Source of the DNA: Martinezella rhizogenes
GTDB taxonomy: Bacteria; Pseudomonadota; Alphaproteobacteria; Rhizobiales; Rhizobiaceae
Direction of reading: 5' to 3'
NCBI RefSeq assembly: GCF_027460065.1
Contig: NZ_JAPYZZ010000020.1
Span: 1 to 64,000, forward strand
Length of the DNA stretch: 64,000 nt
Positions within the stretch are counted from its first letter, which is position 1, and each line of letters starts with the position of its first letter. The notes beneath the pieces are model-generated. The model was not told the DNA's origin, ran no database searches, and saw only the letters and a list, made by a program, of their open reading frames with translations. Shown in pieces: positions 8,816 to 17,651 of the stretch. Both the position numbers and the translations under genes were made by a program.

Positions 8816-9547
8816 TCACCGGTATCCGGCGGCATCGTCATAGGTCGAGAAATCGACCAGCGTGCCGAGCATCTGCAGATAGGCGACCAGAGCATCCATT
8901 TCGGTAAGCTTGGCCGGATCGCCGTCGAAATCGCCGACCTTCGCCTTCGGGTAACGCGCCAGAAGTTCCGACGAATCCGCATTCGGGTCGGCCTGAGCGA
9001 CAAGATCGGCTGCGGACTTCTCGATCATCTCATCGCTATAGGGCACACCGACTGCGCGGTTGGCCTTCAGCTCCATCGAAATATCCGTGATCTTCAGCGG
9101 TGTCGTCTTGAGGAAAGCGTAAGACGGCATGATCGATTCCGGCACCACCGAGCGCGGATCGGCCAGATGCTGCACATGCCATTCATTCGAATAACGATCG
9201 CCGACGCGCGCGAGGTCTGGCCCCGTGCGCTTGGAACCCCACTGGAACGGATGGTCATACATGGATTCCGCCGCCAGGCTGTAATGCCCGTAACGCTCCA
9301 CCTCGTCGCGGAATGGCCGGATCATCTGGCTATGGCAGACGTAACATCCCTCGCGGATGTAGATGTTGCGCCCGGCCAGTTCCAGCGGCGTGTAGGGCCG
9401 CATGCCCTCCACCTTCTCGATGGTGTTTTCGAGGTAGAAGAGTGGTGCGATTTCCACGATACCGCCGATGGAGACGACCAGCAGCGAGCCGACCAGAAGC
9501 AGCGTGGCATTGCGTTCGATGACGCCGTGTTTGTCAAGTATGGACAT
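8816..9547 (-). CDS. ccoO: Cytochrome c oxidase, cbb3-type, subunit II (CcoO/FixO)
   Basis: This 243-residue membrane-anchored monoheme cytochrome c relays electrons from CcoP to the heme-copper centre in CcoN. An N-terminal membrane helix lies at about 15-35, followed by the conserved [15 protein letters not shown] region with the heme attachment CYVCH at 68-72 and the segment [18 protein letters not shown]. The gene lies 10 bases after ccoN on the minus strand and is part of the same operon. Length and motifs are normal for the family. Confidence 0.97.
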   Translation of the reverse strand: MSILDKHGVIERNATLLLVGSLLVVSIGGIVEIAPLFYLENTIEKVEGMRPYTPLELAGRNIYIREGCYVCHSQMIRPFRDEVERYGHYSLAAESMYDHPFQWGSKRTGPDLARVGDRYSNEWHVQHLADPRSVVPESIMPSYAFLKTTPLKITDISMELKANRAVGVPYSDEMIEKSAADLVAQADPNADSSELLARYPKAKVGDFDGDPAKLTEMDALVAYLQMLGTLVDFSTYDDAAGYR

Positions 9548-9557
9548 CGGCCTCTCC

Positions 9558-11180
9558 TTATTCAGCAGGCTGCAGCGAAGGAGCCGCGCCCTTGCTGGCG
9601 CCCTCTTCGCGTTGATGACCGAGGATGGTCATCGTGACGTTGTAGGCCATGATCAGCGCACCGCTGAGGAACATCAGGCCGCCCAGTGCACGCATCACAT
9701 AATAGGGGAACAACGCTGCGACCGATTCCGCGAAGGAATAGACGAGGAAGCCCTGGCTATCATATTCGCGCCACATCAGAGCCTGCTGGATGCCGGCCAC
9801 CCACATGACGGCGGCGTAAACGACGATGCCGAGCGTGGCGAGCCAGAAGTGCCAGTTGACCAGTTGCAGGCTGTAGAGACGGTCCCTGCCCCACACTTTC
9901 GGCGTCAGGTAATAGATCGCGCCGAAGGTGATCATGCCGTTCCAGCCGAGTGCGCCCGAATGCACGTGGCCGATGGTCCAGTCGGTATAATGGCTGAGCG
10001 AGTTGACGGCCTTGATCGACATCATCGGACCTTCGAAGGTCGCCATGCCGTAGAAGGCTACCGCCATCACCATCATGCGCACGACGGGATCGGTGCGGAT
10101 CTTGTCCCATGCGCCCGAAAGCGTCATCAGGCCGTTGATCATGCCGCCCCATGAAGGCATCCACAGCATGACCGAGAACACCATGCCGAGCGTCTGCGCC
10201 CAGTCGGGCAGCGCGGTATAGTGCAGATGGTGCGGACCGGCCCAGATATACATGAAGATCAGCGCCCAGAAGTGGATGATCGACAGGCGGTAGGAATAGA
10301 CCGGGCGGTTCACCTGCTTCGGAATGAAATAATACATCATGCCGAGGAAGCCGGCCGTCAGGAAGAAGCCGACGGCGTTATGGCCGTACCACCATTGCGT
10401 CAGCGCATCCTGCACGCCCGAGAACGCCGAATAGCTCTTGACGCCCAGGAACGACACGGGCACCGCCAGATTATTGACGATGTGCAACATGGCGATGGTG
10501 ACGATGAAGCCGAGATAGAACCAGTTCGCCACATAGATATGTGGCTCCTTGCGCATGAAGATCGTGCCGAGGAAGGTCACGAGATAGGCGACCCAGACGA
10601 TGGTCAGCCAGATATCGACATACCATTCCGGCTCCGCATATTCGCGACCCTGGGTGATGCCGAGCAGGTAACCGGTGGCGGCCATGATGATGAAGAGGTT
10701 GTAGCCCCAGAACACGAACCAGCCGAGATTGCCGCCGAACAGGCGCGCCCGACAGGTTCTCTGCACCACGTAAAAGGACGTGGCGATCAGCGCATTTCCA
10801 CCGAAAGCGAAGATCACCGCCGAGGTGTGCAGCGGCCGCATGCGGCCGAAATTGAAATAGGGTGCGACATTGAGATCGGGAAAGGCAAGCTGAAGCGCCA
10901 CCACGACCCCGACCAGAAAACCGACGACACCCCAGAACACGGTGGCGATGACGCCGTATTTCACCACCTCGTCGAAATATTCCGACTTGCGGCGGGCGAG
11001 CGCGGCCGGATCGACAGGCGCGAAGGAGACACGGCGCAACAGAAGCACCGTGCTGACCACAAGTGTAAAGAACAGCACCCACATATGGGCGGCGAAAAGA
11101 CTGTCATGGGCAAAAGCTGCCCCAAGCAACGCGAGAAAGGCCCCGAGGGCCACGATCGCGGTTTCTAACGTGTAATTCAT
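9558..11180 (-). CDS. ccoN: Cytochrome c oxidase, cbb3-type, subunit I (CcoN/FixN)
   Basis: This is the catalytic heme-copper subunit of the high-affinity terminal oxidase used at low oxygen. The start at 11180 ([13 protein letters not shown]) gives 540 residues, the usual size; a longer frame to 11444 exists, but its extra residues look non-coding and would include the FNR-type box. Many membrane helices are visible, with histidine-rich motifs such as [23 protein letters not shown] and the [18 protein letters not shown] region that is characteristic of cbb3 subunit I. It leads the ccoNOQP operon, with an FNR/FixK-type box 116 bases upstream. Confidence 0.97.
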   Translation of the reverse strand: MNYTLETAIVALGAFLALLGAAFAHDSLFAAHMWVLFFTLVVSTVLLLRRVSFAPVDPAALARRKSEYFDEVVKYGVIATVFWGVVGFLVGVVVALQLAFPDLNVAPYFNFGRMRPLHTSAVIFAFGGNALIATSFYVVQRTCRARLFGGNLGWFVFWGYNLFIIMAATGYLLGITQGREYAEPEWYVDIWLTIVWVAYLVTFLGTIFMRKEPHIYVANWFYLGFIVTIAMLHIVNNLAVPVSFLGVKSYSAFSGVQDALTQWWYGHNAVGFFLTAGFLGMMYYFIPKQVNRPVYSYRLSIIHFWALIFMYIWAGPHHLHYTALPDWAQTLGMVFSVMLWMPSWGGMINGLMTLSGAWDKIRTDPVVRMMVMAVAFYGMATFEGPMMSIKAVNSLSHYTDWTIGHVHSGALGWNGMITFGAIYYLTPKVWGRDRLYSLQLVNWHFWLATLGIVVYAAVMWVAGIQQALMWREYDSQGFLVYSFAESVAALFPYYVMRALGGLMFLSGALIMAYNVTMTILGHQREEGASKGAAPSLQPAE

Positions 11181-11524
11181 TGTTGGTTTCCCCCAACGTG
11201 CAAGCCGACCGACGAAAGGCAGGTTGTGCGCCTGGGAGAGCGGAAACGCGCCTTTGCGTCGGTTGGAGCATTGCCACCGGCAGGGCAACGCCACCTTGAT
11301 CCAGATCAAGAAAGCAAAGCTGTCGCAGCCCCGATAAAACAGGGTTCGGTTTCGTGAAAGGAATTGCGGAAGAACAAAAAGCCGGGCCTTATCGAAGCGG
11401 TTTCGGTCATGCTCGAAATCCATCGATCCGCGCTGCCAAGCCACTGGATTTCCATCGAGACTTCACGCTAATCCTGATATTGTCGTGTTTGGCGCGAGAA
11501 CTCCGGTGAGGATCACGGTGCGGC
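11181..11524. other. Intergenic region between ccoN and the SulP operon
   Basis: These 344 bases separate two divergent operons. The FNR/FixK-type box at 11296-11309 is the only regulatory site I can support. No other gene-like frame with a credible start was found. Confidence 0.6.
11296..11309 (-). promoter_or_regulatory. FNR/FixK-type box for ccoNOQP
   Basis: TTGATCCAGATCAA is a perfect match to TTGAT-N4-ATCAA. It lies 116 bases upstream of the chosen ccoN start, which supports control by a FixK/FnrN-like regulator under low oxygen. It is also 216 bases upstream of the divergent SulP gene. Confidence 0.85.
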
Positions 11525-13138
11525 ATGGGTAACAATGGGCGGGATATTCTCGCGGGGCTTTCCGTCGCCGGGCTGATGTTACCGGAGGCGATCGCTTATT
11601 CCGGCATAGCCGGCGTTCCGCCACAACATGCATTATATGCGGCCATGGCAGGCTGTCTTGTTTATGCCCTTCTTGGCCAGAGCCGTTTCGCCATCATCTC
11701 GCCCACCTCGTCATCTGCCGCGATCCTTGCGGCCATGCTGACGGCGCTCGTGCCTCAGCCCGGGCAGAAAATGCTGCTGGTCGCCGTCGCGGTGTTTCTT
11801 GTCGGGCTCCTGTTCCTTGCCGCCGGCACGTTGCGGCTGGGCGCCCTGTCGAGCATCATTTCAAGGCCCGTGCTGCGTGGCTTCGCCTTCGGGCTGGCGA
11901 TCCTCATCTCGCTCAAACAGTTCCCCGTGATCTTCGGCATGCCGGAATCAGGGGCCAGCACATTCGAGGCGATCTGGCAGATATTGACCAATCCCGGCCA
12001 ATGGAACGGTTTCAGCCTGTCGATCGGCATCGGCGCCCTTGTCCTGCTGCTTTTCGCACGACGGTATCCGCAGCTTCCGGGAAGCCTGATCATCATTGCG
12101 CTGGCGATCCCCATCTCGGTCCTGTTCGATTTGCAGCAACGCGGCGTCGATGTTGTCGGCACAATCGATCTGTCCGGTATCTGGGGAAATTTCACCGCGA
12201 TCTCGTTCGACGAACTGGCGCATGTGGCGCGTTTCGCCCCGCCTCTGGTGCTGATCCTGTTTGCCGAATCCTGGGGAACAATACGCGGCCTGTCGTTACG
12301 GCACGGGGAAAACGTGGATGCCAATCGTGAGCTGAAAACGCTTGGTATTGCGAATATCGCGAGTGCCGCCTTGCAGGGAATGCCCGTCGGGGCCGGGTTT
12401 TCCGCCGGCGCCGCGAGCGAAGCAGCCAATCCGCGCACGGGAATGGCCTCGGCAATCGCGGCAATCGGGCTCGCCGGCTTCACTTTTGCGGCGGCCGACT
12501 GGTTTGCCTATATCCCGCATGCCGCCCTTTCCGCCATCATCATCGTGGCCTTGCTTCATGCGCTGGATCCATCTCCGTTTTTCAGGCTTTGGCGGCTGAG
12601 ACAGGACCTCGTGCTTGCCCTGGCGGCAACCGCCGGCGTGCTTTTCCTTGGCGTGCTCAACGGGATGCTGGCAGCAATCGTGCTGTCTTTCGCCGTGTTC
12701 CTGCAAAGACTTTCCTCCCCGCGCATCGTGATGCTCGGCCGCCTCGGCGCGAGCCACGACTTCGTTGACGTGAAGCGGCATCCGGATGCCGCGGAGCCGG
12801 CCGGCATGCTCGTCCTGCGCCCGGCGCAACCGCTTTTCTTCGGAAATGCCGAGCCGACATTCGCGGAAATCACCCGCCGCATACTCGCGAGCCCTGACAT
12901 CAACGCCGTCATCATCAGCCTCGAAGAGACATTTGAACTCGATACGACAGCCCTCGAGGCGTTGCTGGAATTCGACGCCAGCCTGCGCGGGCGCAACATT
13001 GGAATTCGCTACGCCCGAATGCATGACGCGGTGCGCGACGTTGTCGCCGCCGGTGGCGGAGACGATCTTTTGCGTCGGGCAAACTACAGCGTTGATGATG
13101 CCGTTGCCGCGATGGACGGCCTCAAGGAGGAAAAATGA
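11525..13138 (+). CDS. SulP family inorganic anion transporter with STAS domain
   Basis: This 537-residue membrane protein opens with GLSVAGLMLPEAIAYSGIAGVPPQ, the SulP signature region, and has about 10-12 hydrophobic helices to around residue 405. A C-terminal STAS domain follows from about 430, containing INAVIISLEETFELDTTALEALL. Family members carry sulfate, bicarbonate or related anions; the substrate cannot be read here. The stop overlaps the next start by four bases, and the ribosome site for that next gene (AAGGAGG) lies inside this one. The proximity to the low-oxygen oxidase operon may matter but is not proof of shared control. Confidence 0.88.
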   Translation: MGNNGRDILAGLSVAGLMLPEAIAYSGIAGVPPQHALYAAMAGCLVYALLGQSRFAIISPTSSSAAILAAMLTALVPQPGQKMLLVAVAVFLVGLLFLAAGTLRLGALSSIISRPVLRGFAFGLAILISLKQFPVIFGMPESGASTFEAIWQILTNPGQWNGFSLSIGIGALVLLLFARRYPQLPGSLIIIALAIPISVLFDLQQRGVDVVGTIDLSGIWGNFTAISFDELAHVARFAPPLVLILFAESWGTIRGLSLRHGENVDANRELKTLGIANIASAALQGMPVGAGFSAGAASEAANPRTGMASAIAAIGLAGFTFAAADWFAYIPHAALSAIIIVALLHALDPSPFFRLWRLRQDLVLALAATAGVLFLGVLNGMLAAIVLSFAVFLQRLSSPRIVMLGRLGASHDFVDVKRHPDAAEPAGMLVLRPAQPLFFGNAEPTFAEITRRILASPDINAVIISLEETFELDTTALEALLEFDASLRGRNIGIRYARMHDAVRDVVAAGGGDDLLRRANYSVDDAVAAMDGLKEEK

Positions 13139-13752
13139 CGCATATTTATGAGCCCCGCCTGTCCCGTATTGCCATCGAAAAACTGCGACCGACGCAAATC
13201 GCCGTCGGCTTCCGCGAGGTCGAGCTGAAAAGAAAGGAGTGGCGTGAAACCAGGAAAAAAGACGGAGACGGGTTCCTGGGGAGCCACATCGTTCCGGTCG
13301 TGGCCGGTCCCAAGGACAGGATTTATCTCATCGACCATCATCACCTCGTTCTCGCACTGTCCAAGGAGGGCGTGGAACATGTGCTGACAAGCGTGGTCGC
13401 CAAGTTTTCCCACCTTGGCAAGGATGAGTTCTGGTCGGTGATGGACCATCGCAACCTGATCTATCCCTTTGATGCTCAGGGCCTGCGGCGGCAACCCGGC
13501 GACATCCCGAAAAACGTAAATGATCTCGAGGATGATCCTTTTCGATCGCTAGCCGGAGCCCTGCGCATGGCTGGCGGTTACGCAAAAGTCGTTATTCCCT
13601 TCTCCGAATTCGGCTGGGCCGATTTTCTGCGACGTCGAATTGATCCTGATCTCCTCGTCGACTCCTTCGACGAAGCACTGGCCGAAGCGATGAAACTGGC
13701 GAAATCAAGGGACGCCCGGCATCTTCCGGGCTGGTGTGGGGTTGAGGAATGA
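13135..13752 (+). CDS. ParB-like nuclease domain protein (ParBc_2 family)
   Basis: This 205-residue soluble protein resembles the putative ParB-like nuclease family: an N-terminal LSRIAIEKLRPTQIAVGFREV segment, then a GSHIVPVVAGPKDRIYLIDHHHLVLAL core with a histidine triplet, and a helical C-terminus. ParB N-terminal folds bind or hydrolyse nucleotides (CTPase activity in chromosomal ParB), but no activity is known to me for this subfamily. There is no DNA-binding helix-turn-helix of canonical ParB. It overlaps the SulP gene by four bases at its start and the MscS gene by four at its end, so it is translationally coupled to two membrane-protein genes. Confidence 0.75.
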   Translation: MTHIYEPRLSRIAIEKLRPTQIAVGFREVELKRKEWRETRKKDGDGFLGSHIVPVVAGPKDRIYLIDHHHLVLALSKEGVEHVLTSVVAKFSHLGKDEFWSVMDHRNLIYPFDAQGLRRQPGDIPKNVNDLEDDPFRSLAGALRMAGGYAKVVIPFSEFGWADFLRRRIDPDLLVDSFDEALAEAMKLAKSRDARHLPGWCGVEE

Positions 13753-15824
13753 ATGTTTTATCCCGCCTTTTGAGGTTCTGCGCCTGCCGGCCGGCTCTAT
13801 ATCTGGCGCTCTGCCTGTTTTCCTCCTCCACCGTCTTCGCCCAGACCGCAACGCCCGCAAATCCGACTAATCAGGCCACGGAACAGAAAGTCGATCAGCT
13901 CCTCAACCTCATGGGGCAGGATGATGTTCGCAGCCTGCTGGCGCAGCGGCTGTCAGATACGTCTGATGTGGCCGCACCTGATGACGGCAACATAAGCGTG
14001 CTCGACCAGTGGGCAAGCAAACGACGCGAACATCTGGCACGATTGGCGGATGATGCCCCGGCGATACCAGGTGAATTGTCGAAGGCGGGGGGAACGCTCG
14101 TCAATGAAATCGAGGCCTATGGCATTCTCCGTTTCCTCGCCCATGTCGCGCTGCTTTTCGGAGTGGGAATCGCGGCAGGGATCGCGACCTACTTGATAAC
14201 CGCCGCCCGCACCGCGCGCGCCCTGCCCGGCAATGTCGCCGAATTTGCGCTGGCGACAGCCTCGAGACGCCTGCTGCCCGTGGTGGGATATGGCCTTTCG
14301 GCGACGATCATGTTTTTCACCATTCCGTGGCCACCACTCCTGAGTGCGGTGCTACTTCCCTGGCTTGCGGTCAGCATCGGCCTTCCGCTCGTTAAAGCGG
14401 TCGTCGACCTGTTGAAACGGGTCATCAATGACGGTCTGAATTCACGGCGCCAATTCTGGCTGACGCGCTCTTTCGATCTTCTGGCCGTGGCGATCGTCTG
14501 CTGGGCCGTGCTGCGCATGCTTGTCAGCCTCGGGGTAACGGCTGCCGCAGTCAAACTCATCTCCTATGCGATGATCGCGGCGCTCTTCGCCCTTGGTGTC
14601 TATTTTATCTGGCGCCAGCCGCAGGCGGACGCGAATACCGAACGCCGGCGGTCGCTGGATGTGGCCTTCACCTTTTACCTGCTCATCCTGTTTGCTGTCT
14701 GGATCGCAGGTGCCGGCGTATTTTTCTGGCTGGGATTTTTTGCGCTGGTTCTTCCCGGTGCCGTCGGCACGCTGGGAATAGCAGCGCGAAAAACCGCGAC
14801 CGCGATGGGCGGTTATTCCGAAACGGACTTCCGCCCGGTTCTGGCGCAACGCAGTGTCCGGCTGCTGGTGCTGGGCGCCGCCGTCATATGGCTCCTGTTC
14901 CTCATCAGGAACCATCCGGGCGCGCTTCCGGGCGGATCGACCGTGAGCGCGATGTTCACGGGCCTCTTGCATGGTATTCTGGTCCTGCTCTTTGCGGATA
15001 TCTTCTGGGTGGCGATCAAGACCGTGATTGCGCGGCGGTTGGAGATGAATGCACCGGCGACGAGCGAGCATGGCGTGCCTGCCTCGGACGACAGATTGCA
15101 GACAATCCTGCCGATCCTGCGCAACATGCTGGGAATTCTGATTGGCGCCGTCAGCGTCATGACGGTTCTGTCCGAACTTGGCGTCGACATAGGGCCCCTG
15201 CTCGCCTCCGCAGGAATTTTCGGGATCGCCATCGGTTTTGGTTCGCAGACACTGGTGAAGGACATCATCAGCGGCGTCTTCTACATGATCGACGACGCTT
15301 TCCGGGTGGGTGAATATATTCAGAGCGGTTCATACAAGGGAACCGTAGAATCTTTCAGCATTCGCTCGGTGAAACTGCGGCACCATCGCGGACCGATCTA
15401 TACCGTGCCCTTCGGATCGCTCGGCGCTGTCGAAAATATGAGCCGCGACTGGTCGATCGACAAATTTCTTGTCACCGTTGCCTTTGATACGGACCTCACA
15501 AAAGTGAAATCGATTACCCGCGAGATCGGCAAGGCACTGAAGGATGACCCGGAATTCGGGCCGATGCTCATCGAGACGGTCAAGCTCAAGGGTGTCGAAC
15601 AGTTCGGAGACTACGGCATGACGCTCGGCTTCGGCATGATGGTGAAACCAAACGGTCAGCAATCGATCATCCGCCGAAAAGCCTATTCGATGTTGAAGGA
15701 TGCCTTTGAGAAGAACGGCATCGAATTCGCGACGATGAGCGGCACCTCTCCCGGAAAACCAAAGTCAGGTCCACAACCGCCCGAGGAGCCGCCATCGGAA
15801 ATGACCGATAATTTCAGGCCCTAG
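13749..15824 (+). CDS. Mechanosensitive ion channel family protein (MscS-like, large)
   Basis: This 691-residue protein has a signal peptide (cleavage near VFAQTA, about residue 28), a periplasmic stretch to about 120, several added membrane helices and a C-terminal MscS core. The core includes the pore helix ASAGIFGIAIGFGSQTLVKD and the beta domain FRVGEYIQSGSYKGTVESF. Such channels open under membrane tension to release solutes during hypo-osmotic shock; the large form resembles MscK/YbdG-like members. The C-terminal tail is proline-rich. It is last in the SulP/ParB-like/MscS operon, overlapping its neighbour by four bases. Confidence 0.9.
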   Translation: MNVLSRLLRFCACRPALYLALCLFSSSTVFAQTATPANPTNQATEQKVDQLLNLMGQDDVRSLLAQRLSDTSDVAAPDDGNISVLDQWASKRREHLARLADDAPAIPGELSKAGGTLVNEIEAYGILRFLAHVALLFGVGIAAGIATYLITAARTARALPGNVAEFALATASRRLLPVVGYGLSATIMFFTIPWPPLLSAVLLPWLAVSIGLPLVKAVVDLLKRVINDGLNSRRQFWLTRSFDLLAVAIVCWAVLRMLVSLGVTAAAVKLISYAMIAALFALGVYFIWRQPQADANTERRRSLDVAFTFYLLILFAVWIAGAGVFFWLGFFALVLPGAVGTLGIAARKTATAMGGYSETDFRPVLAQRSVRLLVLGAAVIWLLFLIRNHPGALPGGSTVSAMFTGLLHGILVLLFADIFWVAIKTVIARRLEMNAPATSEHGVPASDDRLQTILPILRNMLGILIGAVSVMTVLSELGVDIGPLLASAGIFGIAIGFGSQTLVKDIISGVFYMIDDAFRVGEYIQSGSYKGTVESFSIRSVKLRHHRGPIYTVPFGSLGAVENMSRDWSIDKFLVTVAFDTDLTKVKSITREIGKALKDDPEFGPMLIETVKLKGVEQFGDYGMTLGFGMMVKPNGQQSIIRRKAYSMLKDAFEKNGIEFATMSGTSPGKPKSGPQPPEEPPSEMTDNFRP

Positions 15825-15879
15825 TGGACAATAGACCGAACAGCTCCCGAAAACGTTAGGCTCGGGGCCGGCTCCCGTT

Positions 15880-16401
15880 TCAGCCCTTCATCTTCAGCGG
15901 CAGACCGGCGGCGACAAAATAGACCTCGCCGGCAATGGCCGCGATGCGCTGGTGCAGTCGGCCGGCGTGATCGCGGAATTCGCGCGCCATGCGGTTTTCC
16001 GGCACGATGCCGAGACCGACCTCGTTCGAGACGAGGATGATCTTTGCACGCGGCGATGCGATTGCCGATTCCAGCCCCGTGAAGGCCGTCTCCATATCGG
16101 CATTCTCCATCATCAGATTGGTGAGCCATAATGTCAGGCAGTCGATGAGGATGACATTTTCCGGGCTGTCGAGCCGCTGCAGCACGGTGGCAATATCGAC
16201 CGGCGCTTCATGGGTGGTCCATTCCCCGCCGCGCCGTTCCTGATGATGGCTGATACGGTCCCGCATCTCGTCATCCCATGCCCGGCCAGTAGCAAGATAA
16301 TGCAGGCGCCCACCGGCTTTTCCCGCAAGCTCTTCGGCAAAACGCGACTTGCCGGAGCGCGCGCCGCCAAGAATGAAAACGGAGCGGTTTTTATCTGTCA
16401 T
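15880..16401 (-). CDS. cobP: Bifunctional adenosylcobinamide kinase/adenosylcobinamide-phosphate guanylyltransferase
   Basis: This 173-residue enzyme (CobP, called CobU in enterics) phosphorylates adenosylcobinamide and then attaches GMP, in the late steps of cobalamin nucleotide-loop assembly. The P-loop GGARSGKS is at 12-19; the [20 protein letters not shown] segment contains the histidine region used for GMP transfer; [15 protein letters not shown] and [12 protein letters not shown] follow as conserved blocks. The start at 16401 (MTDKNRSVF) matches the normal size; an upstream ATG adds 24 unsupported residues. The gene is solitary here, converging with the MscS gene. Confidence 0.95.
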   Translation of the reverse strand: MTDKNRSVFILGGARSGKSRFAEELAGKAGGRLHYLATGRAWDDEMRDRISHHQERRGGEWTTHEAPVDIATVLQRLDSPENVILIDCLTLWLTNLMMENADMETAFTGLESAIASPRAKIILVSNEVGLGIVPENRMAREFRDHAGRLHQRIAAIAGEVYFVAAGLPLKMKG

Positions 16402-16903
16402 TGGAAACCTGAAAGGAAAGAATGAAGCGGACCGGCATCTTTGCGATGTCGCAAGCCAGAGACAGACGGTCATGAAGGGAACGATTCGTAGAAAAAGGCG
16501 TCCCCCGGTTGCTCATGCCGGACTGCCGCTGATACCGGATCGGAGAAACAAGACCCGCCCGCAGGATGCGGGACATCAAAAGCCCTGATGACCCCGGATG
16601 CCGGAAACACCGGTCCTGATGAAAGGCTAGGTGCGAAAGCCCGCCCTGTCAATCGGCGGCGGTCGTGCCGGGAAATCACACGGAACCGGTACGCAAAACC
16701 TGACCCGGAACCGGCAGACCTGTCGTCCGCGAAGTGATTGATAAAGCGACTTGGTTACCGGAACGTTAGCGAAAATCCGAATGGTACGGCGGCAACGCAG
16801 GAAGAGAATATCCGGTGACGGCAATCGCCGCCATTGCCTTGCCATGGCCTTCAAATCAATATGCTTTCGAAGATTCGTGAAACAGCAAGGTGGCCTGCCC
16901 GTG
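16402..16903. other. Long intergenic region between divergent cobP and DUF599 genes
   Basis: About 500 bases lack a credible gene. A strong hairpin is present (CCCGCA around 16557-16562 pairing with TGCGGG) on the cobP-leader side, and GGAACCGG occurs twice between 16681 and 16711. The length suggests a structured leader for cobP, but the core motifs of a cobalamin riboswitch (AAGGGAA, CCCCGCAAC, GCCACTG) were not found, so none is called. Confidence 0.4.
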
Positions 16904-17596
16904 ATGACCGTCATGGACTATATCTCGATCGTCGTTTTCATCCTGTTATGGGTTGGCTATACCCATGTCACGACGGGAACGCGGCTGTTTTCGCGCGCCA
17001 GCCTCAATCAGGCCATGGCCGAGCGCCGCCGCGACTGGATCATGAATTCGCTGAAGCGCGACCTGAAGATGATCGATACGCAGATCATGGCAGGCCTTCA
17101 GAATGGCACCGCTTTCTTCGCTTCCACCTCCATCTTCGCCATCGGCGGCTGTTTCGCCCTTCTGGGAGCCACGGAACAGGTCGAATCGGTGTTTCGCGAC
17201 ATGCCCTTCGTGCATTATGCCGGGCGCACGGCCTTTGAAATGAAGGTCATAGGGCTCACCTGCCTGTTCGGTTATTCCTTCTTCAAATTCGGCTGGTCCT
17301 ATCGCCTGTTCAACTATTGCACCATCCTGTTTGGCGCCATTCCCATGGTCCATGACGTCAATACGGATCGCGAAGCGGCGGAGCGCGCGGCTGAAAACGT
17401 CATAAAGATGAACATCATCGCTGCTAAGAACTTCAATGACGGCCTGCGGACGATCTTCCTTTCCATCGGTTATCTCGGCTGGTTCATCAGCCCCTATGTC
17501 TTCATTGCCAGCACCGTCATCATCATCGTCGCGCTGTTGCGCCGCCAGTTCTTTTCAGAGGCCCGCCGCGCCATCATGGAAGAAACCCGGCCTTGA
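16904..17596 (+). CDS. DUF599 family membrane protein
   Basis: This protein of about 230 residues starts MTVMDYISIVVFILLWVGYT. It has four hydrophobic segments: near the N-terminus, FASTSIFAIGGCFALLGA, VIGLTCLFGYSFFKFGWSYR and a C-terminal YVFIASTVIIIVALL. The first loop carries SLNQAMAERRRDWIMNSLKRD, typical of DUF599 proteins. The function is unknown. The start is uncertain: 16904 follows an AAGGTGG-like site, 16913 is another ATG, and an upstream start at 16751 would add basic residues that look non-coding. The next plus-strand gene starts 55 bases downstream. Confidence 0.8.
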   Translation: MTVMDYISIVVFILLWVGYTHVTTGTRLFSRASLNQAMAERRRDWIMNSLKRDLKMIDTQIMAGLQNGTAFFASTSIFAIGGCFALLGATEQVESVFRDMPFVHYAGRTAFEMKVIGLTCLFGYSFFKFGWSYRLFNYCTILFGAIPMVHDVNTDREAAERAAENVIKMNIIAAKNFNDGLRTIFLSIGYLGWFISPYVFIASTVIIIVALLRRQFFSEARRAIMEETRP

Positions 17597-17651
17597 AATA
17601 GCCGCACTTAAAAGGCCAAGCCCACACGTCATTTCAAGCATATCCAAGTGA

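Noticed and set aside
11181-11444. An 88-residue N-terminal extension of ccoN
   Set aside because: The added residues are unlike CcoN and would place the FNR-type box inside the gene; the ATG at 11180 gives the normal size.
16640-16760. A possible cobalamin riboswitch near cobP
   Set aside because: One short segment resembles the riboswitch 3' end, but AAGGGAA, CCCCGCAAC and the B12 box GCCACTG were not found on either strand, so no riboswitch is called.
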